Shown here one piece after another: positions 56,665-64,000 of a stretch of DNA of 64,000 nucleotides (positions within the stretch are counted from its first letter, which is position 1; each line of letters opens with the position of its first letter). Both the position numbers and the translations under genes were made by a program. Source of the stretch: Pseudomonas sp. CFII64 (GTDB taxonomy: Bacteria; Pseudomonadota; Gammaproteobacteria; Pseudomonadales; Pseudomonadaceae); contig NZ_ATLO01000004.1 of the NCBI RefSeq assembly GCF_000416235.1, positions 124,001 to 188,000 on the forward strand. Reading direction: 5' to 3'. Under the pieces are notes generated by a model. That model ran no database searches. It saw nothing but the letters and a program-made list of their open reading frames with translations, and had not been told where the DNA came from.

Positions 56665-59600
56665 ATGACCGATCAAACGCCTTCTATTGACCAACTGCTG
56701 AACAACCTCGACCACGCGATGATCAGCGAACGGCATCGTTTGCGTCGTCAGTTGCACGATCTGCGCAAGAAGCCCGATGAGGCGAAGCTGGCGCAGTGGG
56801 TGGCGAAGGTGCAAGCCTCGTTTGCCCAGGTGACGGCGCGGCGTGACAGCGTGCCGGTGATTCGTTACGACGACAGCCTGCCGATTGCCGCCAAGCGCGA
56901 CGAAATCAAGGCCGCGCTGCTCAAGCATCAGGTGCTGATCATTGCCGGCGAAACCGGGTCGGGGAAAACCACGCAGTTGCCGAAGATCTGCCTGGAAATC
57001 GGTCGCGGGCAACACGGCTTGATCGGTCACACCCAGCCGCGTCGTATTGCGGCGCGCAGTGTTGCCAGCCGGGTCGCCGAAGAACTCGGTACGCCATTGG
57101 GTGCGCTGGTGGGTTATCAGGTTCGTTTCGAAGATCAAAGCGACAGCAACACGCTGATCAAGCTGATGACCGACGGCATCCTGCTGGCGGAAACCCAGCA
57201 TGACCGGTTCCTGGAACGCTACGACACGATCATCGTCGACGAAGCTCACGAACGCAGCCTGAACATCGACTTCCTGCTCGGCTATCTGAAAACCCTGCTG
57301 CCGCGTCGCCCGGACCTGAAAGTCATCATCACCTCGGCGACCATCGACTTGCAGCGCTTCTCCGAGCACTTCAACGACGCACCCATCGTCGAAGTGTCCG
57401 GCCGAACCTTCCCGGTTGACCTCTGGTATCGCCCGCTGACGTCCGAACAGGACGAGGAGGGCAACAGCGTCGAAGAAGACCTGACCGTGGACCAGGCGAT
57501 TCTCGCCGTGATCGACGAACTGGAAGCCTTCGAGCGCAGCGAACGCAAGAGTCCCGGTGATGTGCTGGTGTTCCTGCCCGGCGAACGGGAAATCCGTGAT
57601 GCAGCAGAGATGCTGCGCAAGGCGCAACTCAGGCACACGGAAATTCTGCCGCTGTATGCGCGCTTGTCACCGGCTGAACAGCAGCGGATTTTCCAGTCGC
57701 ATCCGGGACGCCGCGTGGTGCTGGCCACCAACGTTGCCGAAACTTCCCTCACTGTGCCGGGTATCCGTTATGTGATCGACACCGGCACCGCGCGGATCAG
57801 CCGCTACAGCTATCGCGCCAAGGTCCAGCGTCTGCCGATTGAAGCGGTTTCCCAGGCCAGCGCCAATCAGCGTAAAGGTCGTTGCGGCCGGGTTGAGCCG
57901 GGGTTGTGCGTGCGGCTGTACAGCGAAGAAGATTTCAACGGGCGACCGGAATTTACCGATCCGGAAATCCTGCGCACCAACCTCGCGGCAGTCATCCTGC
58001 AGATGCTGCATTTGCGTCTGGGGGAAATCACCGATTTTCCGTTTATCGAACCGCCGGATGGCAAGGCCATCGGCGACGGTTTCAACCTGTTGCAGGAACT
58101 CTCGGCGGTCAATCGCGAGAACCAGCTGACCCCGCTGGGCCGCCAATTGGCGCGCTTGCCGGTGGACCCGCGCATGGGGCGGATGTTGCTCGAAGCGGCG
58201 AAGCAGGGCAGTTTGCAGGAAGTGTTGATTGTCGCCAGCGCCATGTCCGTGCAAGACGTGCGCGAACGCCCGCCGGAGCGTCAACAGGCTGCGGATCAGG
58301 CCCACGCACAATGGAAAGATGCGGACTCGGATTTCGCCGGCCTGGTCAATCTGTGGCGTGGTTTCGAAGAGCAGCGCCAGGCATTGACCGCCAGCCCGTT
58401 GCGCAACTGGTGCCGGCGCAACTTCCTCAATTACCTGCGGCTGCGCGAATGGCGCGATTCCCATCGACAACTGAGCCTGATCTGCCGCGACCTGCAACTG
58501 ACGGTGAACAAAGAGCCGGCCGACTTCCCGAAGTTTCACAAGGCGATTCTTTCCGGACTGCTGAGCCAGGTCGGGCAAAAGGCTGATGAAGGGGATTATC
58601 TGGGCGCGCGGCAGCGTCGCTTCTGGATTCACCCCTCGTCCGGACTGGGCAAGAAGCGCCCGCAATGGTTGATGGCAGCGGAACTGGTAGAAACCACCAA
58701 GCTTTACGCACGCATGGTCGCCAAGATTGATTCGGACTGGATCGAGCCGCTGGCCGGGCATTTGATCAAGAAGAACCACTTTGAACCGCACTGGGAAAAG
58801 AAGCGCGGCCAGGTCGTGGCGTTCGAGCAGATCACGCTGTTTGGCCTGATCGTGGTGGGACGTCGACCGGTGCATTACGGCCCGATTGATCCTGTGGTGT
58901 CCCGCGAGCTGTTCATTCGTGAAGGTCTGGTGCGCGGCGAAATCCAGTCCCGGGCCAAGTGCCTCACGGCCAATACCAAACTGCTGGAAAGCCTCGACGA
59001 GCTGGAAGCCAAGGCACGTCGTCGCGATATTCTGGCCGACGAAGACACGCTGTACAGTTTTTACGAAGCGCGGATTCCCGCCGAGATTCATCAAACCGCG
59101 ACGTTCGACAGCTGGTACAAGACCGAAAGCCAGAAGAACCCGCAGTTGTTGATCATGCGCGAGGAAGACGTGCTGGCCCGTGAAGCCAGTGAAGTCACTG
59201 CCGCGTATTACCCGGACACTTTGCGCCTGGGCGACCTGACGCTGGCGCTGACTTATCATTTCGAGCCGAACCATCCCCGCGATGGCGTGACCGTGCGCGT
59301 GCCCGCGCCATTGCTGTTGTCGCTGCCCGCCGAGCGCCTGGAATGGCTGGTGCCGGGTTTGCTGGAAACCAAGTGCATTGCCCTGGTGCGCAACCTGCCC
59401 AAGGCGATTCGCAAGAACTTCGTGCCGGTGCCGGACTTCATCAAGGCCGCCTTGCAGCGCATGACCTTCGGCGAAGGCTCGCTCCCGCAAGCGCTGGGCC
59501 GCGAACTGCTGCGCATGACCGGCGCCCGGGTGACCGATGAGGCCTGGGCTGAAGCGGCGCAGCAGCTGGAAAATCATCTGAAGATGAATCTGGAAATCGT

Positions 59601-60576
59601 CGACGCCGAGGGCAAGTTCCTCGGTGAAGGACGCGATCTGGATGAGTTGACCGCGCGTTTCGCCCAAGCCAGTCAGGCCGCCTTGGCGGTGCCGCAGACA
59701 GCGAAAAGTCAGCAGCCGGTGGAAGCGAAGGTGTTTGCCCCGGTCGCCGAGAAAACCCAGCAGAACATCGCCGGGTTGTCGATGACGGTGTATCCGGCAC
59801 TGGTCGAGGAATCGGGCACAGTCAAGGAAGGGCGTTTCTCGACGCCGGCCGAAGCCGAATACCAACATCGTCGCGCCTTGCAGCGCTTGTTGTTGCAGCA
59901 ACTGGCCGAACCGGCGAAATTCCTGCGCAGCAAACTGCCGGGGCAGACCGAGCTGGCGTTGCTGCATCGGGAATTGGGGCGCATCGATGCGTTGGTCGAA
60001 GACATCCTGTTGGCGAGCCTCGACAGCTGCATTCTCGAAGGCGAAGCCAATTTGCCACGCGACGGTGCCGGGCTATTGGCGTTGGCCGAACGCAAGCGCG
60101 GCGGCTGGACCGAACACGCCGAGCGCCTGGCGAAGCTGACCCTGGAAATTCTCAAGCTCTGGCATGGCCTGCAAAAACGCTTCAAGGGCAAGATCGATCT
60201 GTCCCAGGCCGTGGCCCTCAACGACATCAAGTCGCAGCTCAGCCATCTGGTCTATCCAGGCTTCGTCCGCGAAACCCCGGCGCAGTGGCTCAAGGAGTTG
60301 CCGCGCTATTTGAAAGCCATCGAAATGCGTCTGGAAAAACTGCCCGGCCAGGTGCAGAAGGATCGGGTCTGGAGCACTGAACTGGCGGGGTTGTGGGCGC
60401 AATATCAGGCGCGGGCCAGCAAACACGGACAGGAAGGCAAGCGCGACGACGAGCTGGTGGCCTATCGCTGGTGGCTGGAGGAATACCGGGTTTCACTGTT
60501 CGCCCAGCAGTTGGGCACCAAAATGGCGGTTTCGGATAAACGCCTGAGCAAACAGTGGAGTCAGGTGGAGGGGTGA
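56665..60576 (+). CDS. hrpA: ATP-dependent RNA helicase HrpA
   Basis: 1303 residues from the ATG at 56665; a TTG ten codons earlier is possible. DEAH-box core with GETGSGKTT (K101) and DEAH (192-195), SAT motif III, and QRKGRCGRVEPG motif VI. Helicase-associated winged-helix, ratchet and OB domains follow, then the long HrpA C-terminal region. In E. coli HrpA resolves stalled or collided ribosomes on mRNA. Length matches the bacterial HrpA family (about 1300). Confidence 0.95.
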   Translation: MTDQTPSIDQLLNNLDHAMISERHRLRRQLHDLRKKPDEAKLAQWVAKVQASFAQVTARRDSVPVIRYDDSLPIAAKRDEIKAALLKHQVLIIAGETGSGKTTQLPKICLEIGRGQHGLIGHTQPRRIAARSVASRVAEELGTPLGALVGYQVRFEDQSDSNTLIKLMTDGILLAETQHDRFLERYDTIIVDEAHERSLNIDFLLGYLKTLLPRRPDLKVIITSATIDLQRFSEHFNDAPIVEVSGRTFPVDLWYRPLTSEQDEEGNSVEEDLTVDQAILAVIDELEAFERSERKSPGDVLVFLPGEREIRDAAEMLRKAQLRHTEILPLYARLSPAEQQRIFQSHPGRRVVLATNVAETSLTVPGIRYVIDTGTARISRYSYRAKVQRLPIEAVSQASANQRKGRCGRVEPGLCVRLYSEEDFNGRPEFTDPEILRTNLAAVILQMLHLRLGEITDFPFIEPPDGKAIGDGFNLLQELSAVNRENQLTPLGRQLARLPVDPRMGRMLLEAAKQGSLQEVLIVASAMSVQDVRERPPERQQAADQAHAQWKDADSDFAGLVNLWRGFEEQRQALTASPLRNWCRRNFLNYLRLREWRDSHRQLSLICRDLQLTVNKEPADFPKFHKAILSGLLSQVGQKADEGDYLGARQRRFWIHPSSGLGKKRPQWLMAAELVETTKLYARMVAKIDSDWIEPLAGHLIKKNHFEPHWEKKRGQVVAFEQITLFGLIVVGRRPVHYGPIDPVVSRELFIREGLVRGEIQSRAKCLTANTKLLESLDELEAKARRRDILADEDTLYSFYEARIPAEIHQTATFDSWYKTESQKNPQLLIMREEDVLAREASEVTAAYYPDTLRLGDLTLALTYHFEPNHPRDGVTVRVPAPLLLSLPAERLEWLVPGLLETKCIALVRNLPKAIRKNFVPVPDFIKAALQRMTFGEGSLPQALGRELLRMTGARVTDEAWAEAAQQLENHLKMNLEIVDAEGKFLGEGRDLDELTARFAQASQAALAVPQTAKSQQPVEAKVFAPVAEKTQQNIAGLSMTVYPALVEESGTVKEGRFSTPAEAEYQHRRALQRLLLQQLAEPAKFLRSKLPGQTELALLHRELGRIDALVEDILLASLDSCILEGEANLPRDGAGLLALAERKRGGWTEHAERLAKLTLEILKLWHGLQKRFKGKIDLSQAVALNDIKSQLSHLVYPGFVRETPAQWLKELPRYLKAIEMRLEKLPGQVQKDRVWSTELAGLWAQYQARASKHGQEGKRDDELVAYRWWLEEYRVSLFAQQLGTKMAVSDKRLSKQWSQVEG

Positions 60577-60841
60577 TTGGAAAGGGCACCTGATTCCGGC
60601 CGGGGCTTGCTACGCGACGAAGGATCGCCTATAGGGTTCACCTTTAATCACCCGCCCGGATAGCGCCAAAAGCCAGCAGTTATGGCACACTTCACGACTT
60701 GAGCCCGATGCGTCGCGCGGATTTTCTTGCGCCTTCGGCAGTTACTTTATGCAGGCATTGGTACGTTGGTTCCATAAGTGGGCCAGCCCGCCGTGCCCGA
60801 GCAGGTCGCTACCTGCATTGATCAATAAGAGAGGAACGACC

Positions 60842-61963
60842 GTGCACAACGTCGTCATCAGCGGCACAGGCCTGTACACCCCGGCCGACAGCATTTCCAA
60901 CGAAGAGCTGGTGCAGTCTTTCAACACTTACGTTGCTCACTTCAACAGCGAAAATGCCGACGCCATCGAGCGCGGCGAAGTGCTGGCACTGACCGAATCC
61001 AATGCGGCTTTCATTGAAAAAGCCTCCGGCATCAAAAGCCGGTTCGTGATGGACAAGGCAGGCATTCTCGACCCGCAGCGCATGAAGCCGCGACTGCCCG
61101 AGCGCACCAATGACGAGTGGTCGATCCTCTGCGAAATGGGCGTCGCCGCTGCCAGGCAAGCCTTGCAGCGCGCGGGTAAAACCGCCGCTGATATCGACGG
61201 CGTAATCGTCGCCTGTTCCAATCTGCAACGCGCCTATCCGGCCATTTCCATCGAAATCCAGGCAGCACTGGGTATTCAGGGTTTTGGCTACGACATGAAC
61301 GTCGCCTGTTCTTCCGCGACCTTCGGCATTCAGGCGGCGAGCAATAGCGTGCAGCTGGGGCAGGCTCGGGCGCTGCTGGTGATCAGCCCGGAGATCTGCA
61401 CCGCGCATCTGAATTTCCGCGACCGCGACAGCCACTTCATTTTTGGTGACGGCGCGACTGCCGTGGTAGTCGAGCGCGCTGATCTGGCCACTTCGGCTTA
61501 TCAGTTCGATATCGTCAGCAGCAAACTGCTGACTTCGTTTTCCAACAACATTCGCAACAATTTCGGCTTCCTCAATCGTACCGCCGACGAAGGTGCGGAT
61601 TCGGCGGACAAACTGTTCGTCCAGGAAGGTCGCAAGGTCTTCCGTGAAGTCTGCCCGATGGTCGCTGAGCTGGTCGGCGCGCACCTTGAAGCCAACGGTT
61701 TGAATGCCAGCGACGTGCAACGCTTCTGGCTGCATCAGGCCAACCTCAGCATGAACCACCTGATCGTCAAGAAGCTGCTGGGCCGTGAAGCGACCCTCGA
61801 AGAAGCGCCGGTGATTCTTGATACTTACGCCAACACCAGTTCGGCCGGTTCCGTGATTGCGTTTCACAGCTATCAGGATGACTTGCCCAAAGGCGCGCTG
61901 GGCGTGCTGAGTTCGTTCGGTGCCGGTTATTCCATTGGCAGCGTGATCTTGCGCAAGCGTTGA
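60842..61963 (+). CDS. Beta-ketoacyl-ACP synthase III, acyl-CoA-utilising type (PA3286-like)
   Basis: 373 residues from the GTG at 60842, preceded by AGAGAGGAA. Catalytic triad C156 (VACSSATFG), H298 (FWLHQAN) and N331 (YANTSSAGS). It resembles P. aeruginosa PA3286, which condenses octanoyl-CoA with malonyl-ACP and so returns beta-oxidation products to fatty acid synthesis, more than FabH that uses acetyl-CoA. Its place near fadD and phaJ1 fits that role. It also lacks the usual length of FabH (about 320). Confidence 0.85.
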   Translation: MHNVVISGTGLYTPADSISNEELVQSFNTYVAHFNSENADAIERGEVLALTESNAAFIEKASGIKSRFVMDKAGILDPQRMKPRLPERTNDEWSILCEMGVAAARQALQRAGKTAADIDGVIVACSNLQRAYPAISIEIQAALGIQGFGYDMNVACSSATFGIQAASNSVQLGQARALLVISPEICTAHLNFRDRDSHFIFGDGATAVVVERADLATSAYQFDIVSSKLLTSFSNNIRNNFGFLNRTADEGADSADKLFVQEGRKVFREVCPMVAELVGAHLEANGLNASDVQRFWLHQANLSMNHLIVKKLLGREATLEEAPVILDTYANTSSAGSVIAFHSYQDDLPKGALGVLSSFGAGYSIGSVILRKR

Positions 61964-62026
61964 TCGCGAAGCAGGAAACCGGGTGTTAACCGGGTATGTC
62001 ACTTTTATGCGTCGGATAAATACCGT

Positions 62027-62050
62027 GAATGACTTCATTGTGAGTCATTC
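62027..62050 (+). promoter_or_regulatory. Short inverted repeat just ahead of the toxin-like gene ribosome site
   Basis: GAATGAC and GTCATTC with a 10-base spacer, ending at the AAGGAT ribosome site (62051-62056). It could be an operator or a translational hairpin. Low-confidence structural observation. Confidence 0.35.
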
Positions 62051-62062
62051 AAGGATTTACCG

Positions 62063-64000
62063 ATGCCTGCAACACCTCCCCTCAATAGCAATCCTGCAAT
62101 TGCTCCAGTCCCGGCCGGGGCTGGCGAACCTGACGGTTCTTTGCCATTCGGCACGGACCACGCCAATCTTGAGTTCCTGAAAACCGCGCTCCCCGCCTGG
62201 TACGTCGATGCCTCAAAGCCCATGCGCGAGGCCTTGCGCCGGAGCCATCTGAAGAGCCAGATGTCCAGACGAGTGCTGGAACCGATCCGCAATCGCCTGG
62301 TGCCGATCCAGACCTTCGCCACTCCGCTGCTGGAGCAGGCCTTGTTTGATCGCTTCAAGGTGCGTCTGGATGTGACGGCCAATCAGTTGGTGACCATGAA
62401 GGTCGACAGTTTCCTTTTGCTCGAGACCCGTACCCCGTTGAAGCAAACGCTGCTGCATGCGGCGTTGCAGAATTTCGAGGCAAGCGAAGCCAGCGTCGAC
62501 GGCCTTGGCCAAGGCGCAGCACTGTTGCCGGTCGACGGTTTTCAGGTGGAATTGGTCTACGGCTACGGCCCGCTGCCAGGGATGCCGCGCTTTCGCTATC
62601 GCTATAACAACACGCTGGCAATCAAGCCCGAAGCGTTTGCCGAGATGAGTCGCGCGCTGGATCTGGGTGGGCGATACCAGGCGCTTCTGGACAGCGTGTT
62701 CAAGCCTGCCCCGCTTGAGGACCAGCCGCCGCTTTTGGCCGCTCAGGCCGTGGCGAGCGCTTTTATGAACGACGAACGCGATGCGCTCGAAGTGTTGGCG
62801 CATACCGCCCGCATGAAAAATCATCTCAGCGCCGACACCTGGCAGCTGTTGCTGGAGGTCGTCAATCCCGATGGCCAACCTCGCTGGCATGGCAGCAGGG
62901 TGCGTTATCGCCAGCTGCATATGCTCGATACCTACGCGTTTCCCGGCAGCACGCTGTATGGCGCGCTGCTGATCGAACCCGATCTGCCTGGCGATGACTT
63001 GCCTTGTGTGGTGTATCTGCCGGGCGACCCACAGACGCCGCTGAAAGAATATGCGTCCTTCAGCGCATTCACTGTTGCGCTGAACCACACGTTGTTCGAC
63101 ATGAAGTATCAGGAATACTTTCGGCGCTTTGTCAGCCTTGAACAGAGTCATCTGTTCTTCATCAAGCTTAATGAGCGACTGACCCCGTTGCGACCGGTCC
63201 CGGGCGATGAAAGCCTGTTGGCCCCGTATTTCGATGAAAACGCCGAGCTTTATCTGGCCAAGCGCGCCATTGACAAGCCCCCGTTCGAAGCGCTTTACGA
63301 GCACTTGCAGGCCAAAATGTATGCGGATTCGCGAATCGTCGCGGTTCCCACCAGTGATGAAGACCGTAAAAGCCGGCTCAAGCGTTGGCAAGCCTTCGAG
63401 TCGGTGGGTATGGATTTGCTGATGGTGGCGGGTTTTTTCGTGCCGGTACTGGGCGCTGCCATGGCTGTTGCGGCGGCGGGACAGTTGTTGCACGAAGCGT
63501 TCGTGGCTGTGGAGGACTGGACCCATGGCGAAACCGAAGAAGCGCTCAATCACCTGTTCGATATCGGTGAGAATGTTGCAGCGATGGCGGTGTTGGGCAC
63601 AGTGGTGCATACGGCGCCGCGTGTTCTGCCCTCGGCGTTTGTGGAAAGTCTCGTCCCGGTCAACTTGCTGAACGGCATGACGCGCCTGTGGAAGCCCGTG
63701 CTCTCGCGGTTCCGGCAGAACATCACCTTGCCACCCTCAGTGATAGCCAATGCCCAAGGCTTGATCAAACTCGGCGGGAAAAACTGGTTGGCACTGGAGG
63801 GCAATGTTTACCGGCTGGAGTTCGATGCCCGCATGGGCAAGTGGCGCGTCCAGCATCCCACCGACGCCGAACTGCATTCGCCGCTGCTCGAACACAATGG
63901 CGCCGGCGCCTGGCGTCACGAAGGTGAAAACCCCATGGGCTGGGACGACATCAAGGCATTGAAGCGCCTGAGCAGGTCCCATGAAGGTTTTTCCGATGAA
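62063..64000 (+). CDS. Large DUF6543/dermonecrotic-toxin-like protein (3' end outside the window)
   Basis: First 646 codons, open to the window edge, starting at the ATG after AAGGAT. No signal peptide. The N-terminus is proline-rich (1-25); residues 40-440 resemble the DUF6543 module found at the N-terminus of very large Pseudomonas toxins. A hydrophobic helical hairpin (about 448-475, VAGFFVPVLGAAMAVAAAG) is followed by HGETEEALNHLFDIGENVAA, a pattern recurrent in Mcf/FitD-like and NEL-type effector proteins. Family members often exceed 1500 residues and may end in LRR and NEL ubiquitin-ligase domains, which cannot be checked here. Function is inferred only from family. Confidence 0.75.
   Translation, partial: MPATPPLNSNPAIAPVPAGAGEPDGSLPFGTDHANLEFLKTALPAWYVDASKPMREALRRSHLKSQMSRRVLEPIRNRLVPIQTFATPLLEQALFDRFKVRLDVTANQLVTMKVDSFLLLETRTPLKQTLLHAALQNFEASEASVDGLGQGAALLPVDGFQVELVYGYGPLPGMPRFRYRYNNTLAIKPEAFAEMSRALDLGGRYQALLDSVFKPAPLEDQPPLLAAQAVASAFMNDERDALEVLAHTARMKNHLSADTWQLLLEVVNPDGQPRWHGSRVRYRQLHMLDTYAFPGSTLYGALLIEPDLPGDDLPCVVYLPGDPQTPLKEYASFSAFTVALNHTLFDMKYQEYFRRFVSLEQSHLFFIKLNERLTPLRPVPGDESLLAPYFDENAELYLAKRAIDKPPFEALYEHLQAKMYADSRIVAVPTSDEDRKSRLKRWQAFESVGMDLLMVAGFFVPVLGAAMAVAAAGQLLHEAFVAVEDWTHGETEEALNHLFDIGENVAAMAVLGTVVHTAPRVLPSAFVESLVPVNLLNGMTRLWKPVLSRFRQNITLPPSVIANAQGLIKLGGKNWLALEGNVYRLEFDARMGKWRVQHPTDAELHSPLLEHNGAGAWRHEGENPMGWDDIKALKRLSRSHEGFSDE

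Noticed and set aside
57667..59967. 766-codon minus-strand frame inside hrpA
   Set aside because: Antisense shadow; hrpA has full helicase motifs in the other strand.

Overview
The window is chromosomal DNA from a Pseudomonas, most likely of the fluorescens/syringae side of the genus. The evidence is high GC with strong codon bias, genus-typical genes (quiP, braC and its liv operon, the fadD2/fadD1 pair, phaJ1, ccoM), and dozens of REP-like palindromes of the form GTAGGACCGGCTTTAGCCGG scattered between genes. No tRNA, rRNA, CRISPR, IS element or prophage was seen. Species assignment is inference from these features only.

Layout. 1-11.1 kb: a ligase-associated DNA repair set on the minus strand (exonuclease, ATP-dependent ligase, DEXH helicase, PdeM phosphoesterase) that is split in two by a five-gene basic amino acid ABC transporter operon resembling aotJQMOP but lacking argR. 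A 118-bp tandem repeat lies at one junction, and a 139-bp tandem duplication abuts the exonuclease start codon. 11.4-20 kb: AHL acylase quiP, a YfcG-like glutathione transferase, two SEC-C proteins, small lipoproteins, an OmpA/TSP3 lipoprotein, DUF1145, a secreted collagen-like protein and a CopD-like membrane protein. 20-28.7 kb: dinG with a LexA-like box, an agarase-like glycoside hydrolase, an EstB-type esterase, an OmpA lipoprotein with WPF repeats and an AlgP-like basic tail, pdxH and a SlyB-like lipoprotein.

28.7-30.8 kb: a conspicuously AT-rich patch with two convergent genes I do not recognise, a likely acquired segment. 30.9-42.2 kb: nhaA, a flavoprotein, a lipoprotein, a divergent SDR/LysR pair and the complete branched-chain amino acid ABC transporter operon (braC-livHMGF).

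42.4-44.6 kb: a 731-residue protein of the tubulin/FtsZ GTPase superfamily with recognisable T1, T3, T4, T6 and T7 elements and a long C-terminal extension, the most unusual gene here. 45-64 kb: an MFS transporter, rapA, small hypotheticals, a 36-codon ccoM gene with ANR boxes, then fatty acid genes (phaJ1, monoglyceride lipase-like hydrolase, fadD2, fadD1), hrpA, and an acyl-CoA-type KAS III. As I recall the P. aeruginosa map, this order resembles PA3286-PA3308. The fatty acid genes together activate fatty acids, divert beta-oxidation intermediates to PHA, and condense acyl-CoA with malonyl-ACP. The window ends inside a large DUF6543-like (dermonecrotic-toxin-type) gene.
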